Made by a program: the position numbers and the translations under genes. Source: Fidelibacterota bacterium (GTDB taxonomy: Bacteria > Fidelibacterota > Marinisomatia > Marinisomatales > UBA1611). From it: a stretch of DNA of 7,431 nucleotides. The stretch lies in contig DQOT01000353.1 of assembly GCA_015658495.1 (NCBI GenBank), forward strand, positions 1 through 7,431. The letters are read 5' to 3'. Below, piece by piece: positions 1 to 6,181 of the stretch. The notes beneath the pieces were generated by a model. It had not been told where the DNA came from and ran no database searches. It saw nothing but the letters and a program-made list of their open reading frames with translations. Positions within the stretch are counted from its first letter, which is position 1; the number at the start of each line of letters is the position of its first letter.

Positions 1-527
1 AACGCAGATCCAATTTCTTTAGAAAAATTCACAAACGGCGTGGGATCAAGTTCACCCTTATTAAAAATAAATATGCTGTTAAAGGCTTTGGAATAAAGGT
101 ATAAGTTGCCCCAAGGATCCAAGGCAGCTTTTTCAGGAAAGATCCGCTGATCCAAGGCAACGGTTTGTACCGGATTTAATCGAAAATCCAAATGGATAAT
201 TTCATTCTCCAGGCGATCCACGATCCGAATTCCCTGGGGCGAAATACCCATCCAAACCAACTCCCCATATCGTGAACTTTTTTGTCCGAGCCCGCCGGCA
301 AGGTTCACATCCCCAAAAGTGCCTAATTCGAGTAATTCACGTTTATGCTCATCTAACAATAGGAATCGGTTTGCGATAGACCAACTCATTTTGGTAGGCT
401 CAATGTCTAATAGAGATAATTTCTCCGGAAATGGGCGGTATTCAGCGATCGACAGTTTAATTTGCCCCAAACACAAGCTTGTGTAAAAAAGTGCGAAAAG
501 AAAAAACCTACGCAGGCTCCAGCTCAC
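1..527 (-). CDS. Exported protein, possibly beta-propeller-like, partial (C-terminus beyond left edge)
   Basis: An open minus-strand frame runs without a stop from a GTG at 527-525 to the left edge, giving 175 visible residues. It begins VSWSLRRFFLFALF, a short basic N-region followed by a hydrophobic stretch ending near SLCLG|Q (residues 17-22), which reads as a signal peptide with probable signal peptidase I cleavage; the Cys at 19 does not sit in a good lipobox. The mature part has short strand-like segments and a DPWGNLYLYS stretch (residues 137-146) resembling blades of NHL/6-bladed beta-propeller proteins, but no family is certain. The GTG lies inside the end of lgt, overlapping it by 20 nt, so translation is probably coupled. 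No strong Shine-Dalgarno precedes it. GTG is chosen because it is the start that keeps the whole signal peptide; the next in-frame ATG (residue 47) would remove it. Function unknown. Confidence 0.72.
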   Translation of the reverse strand, partial: MSWSLRRFFLFALFYTSLCLGQIKLSIAEYRPFPEKLSLLDIEPTKMSWSIANRFLLLDEHKRELLELGTFGDVNLAGGLGQKSSRYGELVWMGISPQGIRIVDRLENEIIHLDFRLNPVQTVALDQRIFPEKAALDPWGNLYLYSKAFNSIFIFNKGELDPTPFVNFSKEIGSA

Positions 528-1326
528 TTTTTGGGATTGGATTCAAAAGGAAATAGGTGCCAATGATAATCATAATCACGGAAATGATCTGGGAACCGGT
601 AAAAATGTCGAACAGGTATTTTTCATTGGTGCGGATGAATTCGATCGCAAATCTTTCTACACCCGCCAAGATCAAATAGAGAAAGAATAAACTTCCGGCA
701 ATTTTCACATCCTTCCGGCGTAACCAGAGAAAATAAAAGATCCCAACCGCTGCCGTAAATTCGTACAACTGGGTCGGATGCACCGAAAGAATGCCGGGCT
801 CAAATCCAGAAATATCTACCCACGGGTAATAGGCCGAAAACACCTGGGATGTAGTGGGCGGTAACCCATTTGGAAATGATATCGCCCAGGGAAGATCGGT
901 GGGAATACCATAATCATCGCCCACGAGAAAACAACCTATCCGTCCTATTCCATACCCCAGAATTAATAAAGGCGCTACTATATCAGCAAAGACGAGCCAC
1001 GGAAGATTATTTTTTCTTAAAACCATGGTTACGGCAAAGGTTCCGCCCATAAGTCCGCCAAGAAAAACCAACCCCGAACCGCTGAAGATCATACCAACCG
1101 GATCTTGGATTACGTCTCCCAAATTTTCCAGTAAATAATAAATTTTTGAACCTATGATACCCCCGATCGCTGCCCAGAATATCATATCTGATGCCAATTT
1201 CTCATTATGACTTAATCGCTTCAGATCATGATTTAGTAAGAAGTAAGTACTGTAAAAAGTCACCACCAGCATGAAGCCAAAAGAATAGATCTTGATCGGA
1301 CCTATTTCGAATAATACAGGAAACAT
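508..1326 (-). CDS. lgt: Prolipoprotein diacylglyceryl transferase Lgt
   Basis: Integral inner-membrane enzyme that transfers diacylglycerol from phosphatidylglycerol to the lipobox cysteine of prolipoproteins, the first step of lipoprotein maturation. The 272-aa length is typical. Visible family features are the opening FEIGPIKIYSFGF (residues 6-18), a glycine-rich SGLVFLGGLMGG loop (84-95), the signature GYGIGRIGCFLVGDDYG (124-140) with the conserved Arg129, VHPTQLYE (182-189), ERFAIEFIR (224-232), and about seven hydrophobic segments. Start: the ATG at 1326-1324 overlaps the upstream stop as TAATG, and GGAG at 1340-1337 lies 10 nt ahead. A longer TTG-started form (from 1353) adds nine residues that do not look like Lgt. 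Two positions differ from the E. coli enzyme: Leu89 where E. coli has the HGG histidine, and Cys132 where it has Asn146; I recall such substitutions in homologues of other phyla. Fourth gene of the lepA cluster. Confidence 0.97.
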   Translation of the reverse strand: MFPVLFEIGPIKIYSFGFMLVVTFYSTYFLLNHDLKRLSHNEKLASDMIFWAAIGGIIGSKIYYLLENLGDVIQDPVGMIFSGSGLVFLGGLMGGTFAVTMVLRKNNLPWLVFADIVAPLLILGYGIGRIGCFLVGDDYGIPTDLPWAISFPNGLPPTTSQVFSAYYPWVDISGFEPGILSVHPTQLYEFTAAVGIFYFLWLRRKDVKIAGSLFFLYLILAGVERFAIEFIRTNEKYLFDIFTGSQIISVIMIIIGTYFLLNPIPKSELEPA

Positions 1327-2144
1327 TAAATTTTTTCTCCGCACCCCGGACAAAATTTATCCGATTGGGATCGTTCTTGTCCGCAATTGGGACAGGTTAA
1401 TGAATTTGTTTTGCTGTTTTGAAAAACCATTATGATCATTGCGGCGAATAGAGTTACAACCCCCAAAGCAATCAGGGGTTCCCAGATATAAAGATTATGG
1501 CGTTTTATCTTTTTTATCGGTTTAACAGGACGGTCTTCCTGTTGAGACAGGGCCATGAGTTCAGCCAAGGCACTACGGGTTGAAAGTCCACGGGAGTTTA
1601 AATAGGAAAAAGAGATCATTCTGGTCTCATTTGCCGGTATGTTTGTCCATTGGATTGAATGGGTGGTTTGCCCGTGTGCATCCCGGGATGTTTTACCCTG
1701 GAATCCGGAATATTCAAAATTCTCCGCAGCCAGGGGTTCCTGGATCTCAAAATCAAATTCACCAATGGCTTCTGTAAATGAGAGTTCATATTCAAAGTAA
1801 CGATTACCCGGTTTTAAAAATTTGGTGGAATTGATCATAAAAGCAAATTCACTCAATTCAGATGAGACTTCCACCCATTTGTGACCCTTTATTAACCGTG
1901 TTGGGATTAGGACAAAATCCAATTCACCATTAGGATTATTCTTGATCAGAGAAACAGAGTCCACATCTAATGGTACGGTAAAAAGAAATGGCGTTTTTTT
2001 TGTGTCATCTGCCCGATGTCCGCTAAATAAAATAGTCACAATATTTTGGTCATATTCTGGAATGATGGACATACGGCCATGGTTCAAATCTCCCATTAGG
2101 TAAACAACCCCAAAAAAAAATAAAATAAACGTGGAAAATCTCAT
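1326..2144 (-). CDS. Membrane-anchored protein with C-terminal zinc ribbon, function unknown
   Basis: A 272-residue protein I do not recognise as a named family. An N-terminal hydrophobic segment (residues 4-17, FSTFILFFFGVVYL) looks like a signal peptide or anchor. Residues about 25-190 are polar and strand-rich, consistent with an envelope-side beta domain. A basic stretch (208-216, KPIKKIKRH) precedes one strong transmembrane helix (about 222-241). The C-terminus carries CPNCG and CPGCG (Cys251, 254, 265, 268), a classic four-cysteine zinc ribbon of the type found at the end of many membrane proteins. By hydrophobicity the large domain would be periplasmic and the ribbon cytoplasmic, although the positive charges before the helix argue weakly the other way. 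The start is 23 bp after the CPBP protease stop with no evident Shine-Dalgarno; the stop overlaps the lgt start by 1 nt, implying co-translation. It could be a sensor, a substrate or a partner of its neighbours; nothing in the sequence decides. Confidence 0.9.
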   Translation of the reverse strand: MRFSTFILFFFGVVYLMGDLNHGRMSIIPEYDQNIVTILFSGHRADDTKKTPFLFTVPLDVDSVSLIKNNPNGELDFVLIPTRLIKGHKWVEVSSELSEFAFMINSTKFLKPGNRYFEYELSFTEAIGEFDFEIQEPLAAENFEYSGFQGKTSRDAHGQTTHSIQWTNIPANETRMISFSYLNSRGLSTRSALAELMALSQQEDRPVKPIKKIKRHNLYIWEPLIALGVVTLFAAMIIMVFQNSKTNSLTCPNCGQERSQSDKFCPGCGEKI

Positions 2145-2167
2145 GGTAAAATTTATAGAGAGTTTTT

Positions 2168-2878
2168 CTATTGTGTTGTCATTCTTGTAAGCACAATGAG
2201 ATCATAAATGGCATGTGACCATGCTGTGATCCCAAACCCACGCAAGAAATAAAGTGTTCCCAGTGCAATTCCTGCCAAAAACCGGATCATGAAAATATTA
2301 AAAGAGAAAAAGTCACCATATTCACCAATAAAATGAAATGATGAAAAAATACCTGCAGCAATAACCATGGCGGCCCAATTTCTCGTTTTATCCGACCACT
2401 GGAAAATGAACCCCAGGATCGCTGATATCCCCGCAATTAATAAAACACGAAAAAAGAATTCTTCATAGATCCCGGCACCCACAGCTAAGGTGACTTGTTG
2501 AAGCAGCATGGATCCGGTTGGATTCATCAACAGAAAATAAACATTGGACATGAAATAATAGATTAGCACAGACCAAGCCAGACTCTCCCCCATCATGAGT
2601 AAAAGATAATCGCCGTGGACCTGGGTTTCTTGCCAAAACTTGCGCTGAAGAATAAATGCAATGATGAAGCCCACAAAAAAAAGTCCGCCCATCCAATACA
2701 GTCCCGAAACACCAAACGTGGCCAGGATCTGGCGCATCAATGCATCGGCACCATTGCGCAGAACCAGCATATCATCCGCTGAGGTGAGCAAAATCCCGAT
2801 CTCGTAAATGAGAAATAACGGAATCGTAAAAAGAAAGCTATAAAGTGGTGAGCGCGTGGATCGCCAGTAAGGATTCAT
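2168..2878 (-). CDS. CPBP family intramembrane glutamic endopeptidase (CAAX protease/Abi)
   Basis: A 236-aa polytopic membrane protein with about six to seven hydrophobic segments and the catalytic motifs of the CPBP (Rce1-like/Abi) family in order: EEFFFR (Glu139, Glu140, Arg144), the second motif FSSFH (His182), and SHAIYD (His222, Asp226) in the last helix. In this family the Glu and His residues form the intramembrane active site. Bacterial members cleave or process membrane-embedded substrates, and some act in bacteriocin immunity or peptide maturation; the substrate here is unknown. The ATG at 2878 is 4 bp after the lepA stop, so it is almost certainly transcribed and translated with lepA. 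The zinc-ribbon membrane protein encoded 23 bp downstream is a conceivable partner or substrate, which is inference from position alone. No truncation or missing catalytic residue is seen. Confidence 0.93.
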   Translation of the reverse strand: MNPYWRSTRSPLYSFLFTIPLFLIYEIGILLTSADDMLVLRNGADALMRQILATFGVSGLYWMGGLFFVGFIIAFILQRKFWQETQVHGDYLLLMMGESLAWSVLIYYFMSNVYFLLMNPTGSMLLQQVTLAVGAGIYEEFFFRVLLIAGISAILGFIFQWSDKTRNWAAMVIAAGIFSSFHFIGEYGDFFSFNIFMIRFLAGIALGTLYFLRGFGITAWSHAIYDLIVLTRMTTQ

Positions 2879-2882
2879 TTAA

Positions 2883-4685
2883 TCAGTCGGAATCTACCTG
2901 CAAAACGGCCAAAAGCGCTTCTTGGGGCACTTCTACCTTGCCAATCATTTTCATGCGCTTTTTGCCCTTTTTTTGCTTTTCCCAGAGTTTCCGTTTCCGC
3001 GTAATGTCTCCCCCGTAACATTTGGCCGTTACATTTTTCTTGATGGCACGAATCGTAGTTCTCGCAATGATGCGGTTATTCAATGCAGCCTGGATGGCGA
3101 CTTCGAACATTTGTCTCGGAATCAATTCTTTCAGTTTACTGCATAACGCCACGCCACGGTGATAGGCGTGGTCGGCGTGACAAATTGTGGACAAAGCATC
3201 TACGGGTTCGCTATGAATGAGGATATCCAATTTCTGGAGTTGTGCTTTTTGGAATTCTTTGAGTTCGTAGTCAAAAGAAGCATATCCACTGGAAATGGAT
3301 TTCAGTTTATCGTAAAAATCAAAAATGATTTCGCCCAAGGGCAGGTCATAATGGAGTTGGGCTTTTTCCGGTGACAGATATTGTGTATTCTTATAAATAC
3401 CGCGCTTTTTCTGACACAAGGTCATGATACTGCCAATGTATTTTTTTGGCGTCAATATTTCGGCGGAAACAATGGGTTCTAGTATTGCTTCAATATCTCC
3501 GGTTGGGGGCATTTTCGCTGGCGTGTCCACTTGAACCCTTTCTCCGCTTCGCAATAACACCTGGTAAACAACGTTTGGTGTGGTGGTGACTAAATCCAGA
3601 TCGAATTCCCGTTCCAACCGTTCCTGAATGATCTCCATATGAAGCAATCCCAAAAACCCGCATCGAAATCCGAATCCAAGAGCTTGACTTGTTTCCGGTG
3701 TGAATTCCAGAGATGCATCGTTGAGTTTGAGTTTCTCCAAGGCCTGGCGCAATTGGTCGTAATCGTCTGCGTCCGCTGGATAAAGTCCGGAAAAAACCAT
3801 GGGTTTGATCTTTTTATATCCGGGTAATTGTTCGTCTGCTTTATTTTCCTTAACTGTGATGGTATCGCCCGGTTCAATATGGCTCATATCCCGAATACTG
3901 GCCACAACATAGCCCACCTCTCCGGAACGCAATTCGCTGGTCTTGATCTTATCCAAAATAAAATGGCCGGTTTCCGTGATCTCATATTCACAATCATGAG
4001 CAAAGAATTGTGCTGTCATTCCTTTTTTTAATACGCCATCAAATACACGGACATAGGGAATGGCACCTTTGTAATTATCATACATGGAATCAAAGATCAG
4101 TGCACGGGATCTTTCCTCTGAATTGTCCCTTGGCGGATCGATTCGATCAATAATAGCATTGAAAATATCCTGGATACCAATCCCACTTTTTGAACTGGCT
4201 TCGATGATTTCACTCTCATCACAACCAATCAATTCCATCATCTGTATTTTTACATCATCTACCATGGCGGATTGGAGATCAACCTTATTTATAATTGGGA
4301 TCAATTTGAGATCATTGTCGATGGCGAGATAAGTATTGGAAACGGTCTGCGCTTCCACACCTTGTGCTGCATCTACCAAAAGCAGTGCCCCTTCGCAAGC
4401 AGCCAATGAACGGGATACTTCATAGGAAAAATCCACATGTCCCGGTGTGTCGATCAAATTCAAAACATAGGTCACACCATCATGGTGTTCATATTCCATC
4501 CGAATGGGATGACTTTTGATGGTGATGCCCCGTTCCCGTTCCAGGTCCATGCTGTCTAAAACCTGGGCTTTCATCTCTTTTTTTGAGATGGTGTTTGTTT
4601 CTTCCAACAGGCGATCAGCGAGAGTGGATTTCCCGTGGTCGATGTGGGCGATTATACAAAAATTGCGGATGTGAGCCGTTTTCAT
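2883..4685 (-). CDS. lepA: Elongation factor 4 (translational GTPase LepA)
   Basis: Full-length 600-aa LepA/EF-4, a ribosome-associated GTPase that acts on stalled or poorly initiating ribosomes; it is cytosolic and often membrane-associated. All G motifs are visible: P-loop AHIDHGKST (13-21), switch I RGITI (52-56), DTPGH (79-83, with the catalytic His), NKVD (133-136) and the G5 region SSKSG (164-168). Domain II and the EF-G-like domains III and V follow, ending with the LepA-specific C-terminal domain whose signature KCYGGDITRKRKLWEKQKKG lies close to the end. The ATG at 4685 gives the normal N-terminus. No strong Shine-Dalgarno is present (the preceding bases read TTTGCGCGG). A TATAAA at 4720-4715 could be a -10 box, but the matching -35 is poor. 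It sits 49 bp after the cupin gene and 4 bp before the CPBP protease gene, heading the dense cluster. Confidence 0.99.
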   Translation of the reverse strand: MKTAHIRNFCIIAHIDHGKSTLADRLLEETNTISKKEMKAQVLDSMDLERERGITIKSHPIRMEYEHHDGVTYVLNLIDTPGHVDFSYEVSRSLAACEGALLLVDAAQGVEAQTVSNTYLAIDNDLKLIPIINKVDLQSAMVDDVKIQMMELIGCDESEIIEASSKSGIGIQDIFNAIIDRIDPPRDNSEERSRALIFDSMYDNYKGAIPYVRVFDGVLKKGMTAQFFAHDCEYEITETGHFILDKIKTSELRSGEVGYVVASIRDMSHIEPGDTITVKENKADEQLPGYKKIKPMVFSGLYPADADDYDQLRQALEKLKLNDASLEFTPETSQALGFGFRCGFLGLLHMEIIQERLEREFDLDLVTTTPNVVYQVLLRSGERVQVDTPAKMPPTGDIEAILEPIVSAEILTPKKYIGSIMTLCQKKRGIYKNTQYLSPEKAQLHYDLPLGEIIFDFYDKLKSISSGYASFDYELKEFQKAQLQKLDILIHSEPVDALSTICHADHAYHRGVALCSKLKELIPRQMFEVAIQAALNNRIIARTTIRAIKKNVTAKCYGGDITRKRKLWEKQKKGKKRMKMIGKVEVPQEALLAVLQVDSD

Positions 4686-4734
4686 CCGCGCAAATTACAG
4701 AGCAAAGAGGCTTGTTTATAGAGAGAAAATCAGC

Positions 4735-5001
4735 CTATCCAAAGGAATAATGTTTCCGGATGGGTTTGAGTACACGCCAGCGGCAGGAGAGCCCTTTAGG
4801 AAAAATAACAAAATCACCGTGACGAATGGTGACTTCTTCATGATCGGTTGTAACGATCACTTCTCCTTCCAGGATCAGACAGGTTTCCTTGTCGCTGTAT
4901 GTCCAAGGGAATTCTGAAATTTCACAGGACCAGATTGGCCATGATTCAATGTTCTTTTCTTCTTTTGCGGTTTCGGTGAGTTGGGTGATGGATATTTTCA
5001 T
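4735..5001 (-). CDS. Small cupin-domain protein (DUF861/EutQ-like cupin_3)
   Basis: An 88-aa single-domain cupin. The core pattern WxYxxKExxLILEGEVIVT (from Trp33 on) then HGDFVIFPKG (61-70), CRWRV (73-77) and PIRKHY (80-85) matches the short cupin_3/DUF861 family, whose members include ureidoglycine-aminohydrolase-like and EutQ-like proteins. In cupin motif 1 the acidic residue Glu39 is kept, but the usual metal-binding histidines are replaced, and motif 2 has Cys73/Trp75 rather than His. Metal binding therefore cannot be assumed. The ATG at 5001 starts right before the conserved region; no Shine-Dalgarno is evident. The stop is 49 bp before lepA, so it may share a transcript with lepA or be a separate unit. 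Substrate and role are unknown. Confidence 0.88.
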   Translation of the reverse strand: MKISITQLTETAKEEKNIESWPIWSCEISEFPWTYSDKETCLILEGEVIVTTDHEEVTIRHGDFVIFPKGLSCRWRVLKPIRKHYSFG

Positions 5002-5017
5002 TAGGTTTTAATTAATC

Positions 5018-5046
5018 GTATCATATTTCTGCAACTACTCCTTCAA
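5018..5046 (-). promoter_or_regulatory. Possible sigma-70-type promoter upstream of the cupin gene
   Basis: On the minus strand TTGAAG (5046-5041) is followed after 17 nt by TGATAC (5023-5018), or after 15 nt by the better -10 match TATGAT (5025-5020). The start codon is about 17 nt further on, leaving a short leader without a Shine-Dalgarno. This is by-eye matching in AT-rich DNA, so it is weak support. Confidence 0.25.
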
Positions 5047-5122
5047 TTCCCCTTTTAAAAAAAGGTTTCAATTACAAATCATAGAGATGAAAAATAATAT
5101 TGGGGTGGTTTAAAAAATGATT

Positions 5123-5175
5123 CTGGATTCCTGATCAAGTCAGGAATGACAACGCTAAAATAAATTTAGTCATTC
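5123..5175. repeat. Palindromic intergenic repeat, hairpin-forming (same family as the 5732-5813 element)
   Basis: CTGGATTCC...GGAATGACA at 5123-5152 folds into a perfect 8-bp stem, ATTCCTGA (5127-5134) with TCAGGAAT (5140-5147), around a 5-nt loop. GAATGAC (5144-5150) is also inverted as GTCATTC (5169-5175), enclosing CTAAA/TTTAG, so alternative nested hairpins are possible. The outer sequence CTGGATTCC...GGAATGACA recurs at 5783-5812 with a different loop, which marks both as members of one dispersed repeat. It lies in the 260-bp gap between the 64-aa peptide gene and the cupin gene; no gene was found in the rest of that gap. Confidence 0.7.
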
Positions 5176-5261
5176 AAACCCATAACAAGACCAGGATGGC
5201 CAGGAATGGATGCCTCTCTTTTCCAATTCATCAGGACTAAGAGAAGCAACAATAATGTTCA

Positions 5262-5456
5262 CTAATCGGCTGGTACTGGAGATTCAGTTGTATCGGCAGC
5301 AGACGCTGCTTCATTTACCGGTGCCGGGTCAGGCGCAGTAGATTCTACGGGAACCGGTTCCGGTTCATCTGCTTCCACTGGTGCGACTTTATTCACCACC
5401 ATGAATGCGATCATTAAGCCTAGTAAGATCAAGGTCATCCGTAACTGATCTGGCAT
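5262..5456 (-). CDS. Small single-pass membrane protein with acidic Pro/Ala/Glu-rich tail
   Basis: A 64-aa protein of unknown function. Residues 1-7 are polar, 8-22 form one hydrophobic helix (TLILLGLMIAFMVVN), and residues 27-64 are low-complexity and rich in Glu, Pro, Ala, Ser and Thr with several PxP-like spacings (EPEPVPVE, APDPAPV). It could be an N-terminally anchored periplasmic peptide or an uncleaved signal with a disordered tail. The gene is short but well supported by its start: AGGAGG at 5466-5461 lies 4 nt before the ATG, one of the best Shine-Dalgarno sites in the window. It stands alone between two repeat-bearing gaps, so it is probably monocistronic. I cannot assign a family. 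Confidence 0.7.
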   Translation of the reverse strand: MPDQLRMTLILLGLMIAFMVVNKVAPVEADEPEPVPVESTAPDPAPVNEAASAADTTESPVPAD

Positions 5457-5460
5457 GATT

Positions 5461-5466
5461 CCTCCT
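5461..5466 (-). promoter_or_regulatory. Strong Shine-Dalgarno of the 64-aa membrane peptide gene
   Basis: AGGAGG on the minus strand, 4 nt before the ATG at 5456. It decides the start and is the main reason to treat this small, low-complexity frame as a real gene. Confidence 0.75.
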
Positions 5467-5627
5467 CAACGGTTGCAAGAAAGGTAATGATATTTAACTG
5501 GAAACCGCAAGTGAGAGAAATTTTTAAATTTATTTGAAAAATTTTAGCCTCGGTTAATTTGTTAATCTGGATCTTCATGACTTGACTCGTTAAATATTAA
5601 GTAAAAATTAACCCATAAAAAAAGGGA

Positions 5628-5714
5628 TGTCATTACGGGCGAAGCGTGACAATCTCCATATTAATAAAACGAGATTGCTTCATCTCCTCCGGCGGGTGGA
5701 TATTCGCAATAACA
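5628..5714. repeat. Palindromic MITE/REP-like element, degenerate copy
   Basis: The ends TGTCATTACG (5628-5637) and CGCAATAACA (5705-5714) are inverted copies with 8 of 10 matches. Inside, CAATCTC (5650-5656) pairs perfectly with GAGATTG (5671-5677) across a 14-nt AT-rich centre. The layout, GTCATT-G/A-CG...GAAGCG...CAATCTC...GAGATTGCTTC...CGCAAT-AC, matches a palindromic intergenic repeat I recall from many unrelated bacterial genomes. No coding potential. It fills part of the 362-bp gene-free stretch 5457-5818. Confidence 0.65.
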
Positions 5715-5731
5715 GAATCAAAAAGAAGAAC

Positions 5732-5813
5732 GTGTCATTCCGGAATGGGTGAAACCAATATCCTGAAGCCATTTTTGTATGACTGGATTCCGGGTATACG
5801 TCCGGAATGACAC
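5732..5813. repeat. 82-bp element with perfect 13-bp terminal inverted repeats
   Basis: GTGTCATTCCGGA (5732-5744) and TCCGGAATGACAC (5801-5813) are exact inverted repeats bounding 56 bp. The right half also forms its own hairpin, ATTCCGG (5787-5793) with CCGGAAT (5802-5808), and the left end contains the palindrome ATTCCGGAAT (5737-5746). It begins 18 bp after the 5628-5714 element and ends 5 bp beyond the stop of the SHOCT protein gene, where the transcript hairpin could act as a 3' stabiliser or a terminator without a U tract. There is no room for a transposase, so any mobility would be in trans. Confidence 0.75.
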
Positions 5814-5818
5814 AGTTG

Positions 5819-6181
5819 TTAGATTCTTTTCAGGAGTTCCTTTTTCTTCTTCTGATATTCTTCTTCGGTGATGAGTCCCTTTTCTTTCAATTCAGCCAAT
5901 TTCTCAATCTCTTCAATAATTTCCAATACCGTTTCATGCTCATCTTTTTTATCATTGTTATCTTTTACAACGACAACTCTTTCATGAACCCTACAATCGT
6001 ACCACCAGGGATCCCAGCGATTCCAATGCCAATTGACACCAAGATGAACACGGGGTTTGTGGTGTTTTACAACATGATGAACTTTATGTTTTTTATGTTT
6101 ATGAGCTTTATGTCGCTTGTGGCTCGGGTATGCCAGAGACAAAAGAAAAATGAATGATAATATTATCCTGAACGATTTCAT
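5819..6181 (-). CDS. Exported His/Lys/Trp-rich protein with C-terminal SHOCT-like domain
   Basis: A 120-aa protein. Residues 1-19 are a signal peptide (MKSFRIILSFIFLLSLAYP). Residues 21-50 contain ten histidines alternating with lysine and arginine, followed by a tryptophan cluster (Trp51, 53, 56, 59, 60). Residues 70-82 are charged, and the C-terminal part EKLAELKEKGLITEEEYQKK (93-112) fits the SHOCT pattern (L..L...G.IT.EEY...K..LL), a short oligomerisation-type helical module found at the ends of many unrelated bacterial proteins. The His-rich segment suggests metal or polyphosphate/anion contact, which is inference. GGAG at 6192-6189 is 7 nt before the ATG, supporting this start. The opposite strand is also open here, but as a Phe-rich mirror of the Lys/Glu codons. 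The gene is flanked by gaps and is probably expressed alone. Confidence 0.8.
   Translation of the reverse strand: MKSFRIILSFIFLLSLAYPSHKRHKAHKHKKHKVHHVVKHHKPRVHLGVNWHWNRWDPWWYDCRVHERVVVVKDNNDKKDEHETVLEIIEEIEKLAELKEKGLITEEEYQKKKKELLKRI

Noticed and set aside
1327..1353. A longer lgt starting at TTG 1353
   Set aside because: The nine extra residues overlap the zinc-ribbon coding end and do not look like Lgt; ATG 1326 has a TAATG junction and a GGAG site.
2168..2878. CPBP protease as an abortive-infection (Abi) defence gene
   Set aside because: The family name overlaps with Abi, but the housekeeping setting (lepA, lgt) and absence of defence or phage genes do not support a defence role.
2922..4332. 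Several plus-strand frames and one alternative minus-strand frame inside lepA
   Set aside because: They lie entirely within a highly conserved full-length gene and have no recognisable features.
5041..5062. CCTTTT/AAAAGG inverted repeat as a terminator
   Set aside because: Short AT-dominated stem with a 3-nt loop; no convincing GC-rich stem with a U tract for a gene ending nearby.
5123..5813. Repeated hairpins as a CRISPR array
   Set aside because: The copies differ in length and spacing, are inverted rather than regularly spaced, and no cas genes are present.
5807..6157. Plus-strand frame of 116 codons, very Phe-rich
   Set aside because: It is the complement of the Lys/Glu/His-rich SHOCT gene, and its hydrophobicity is a by-product of those codons; the minus frame has a signal peptide and Shine-Dalgarno.
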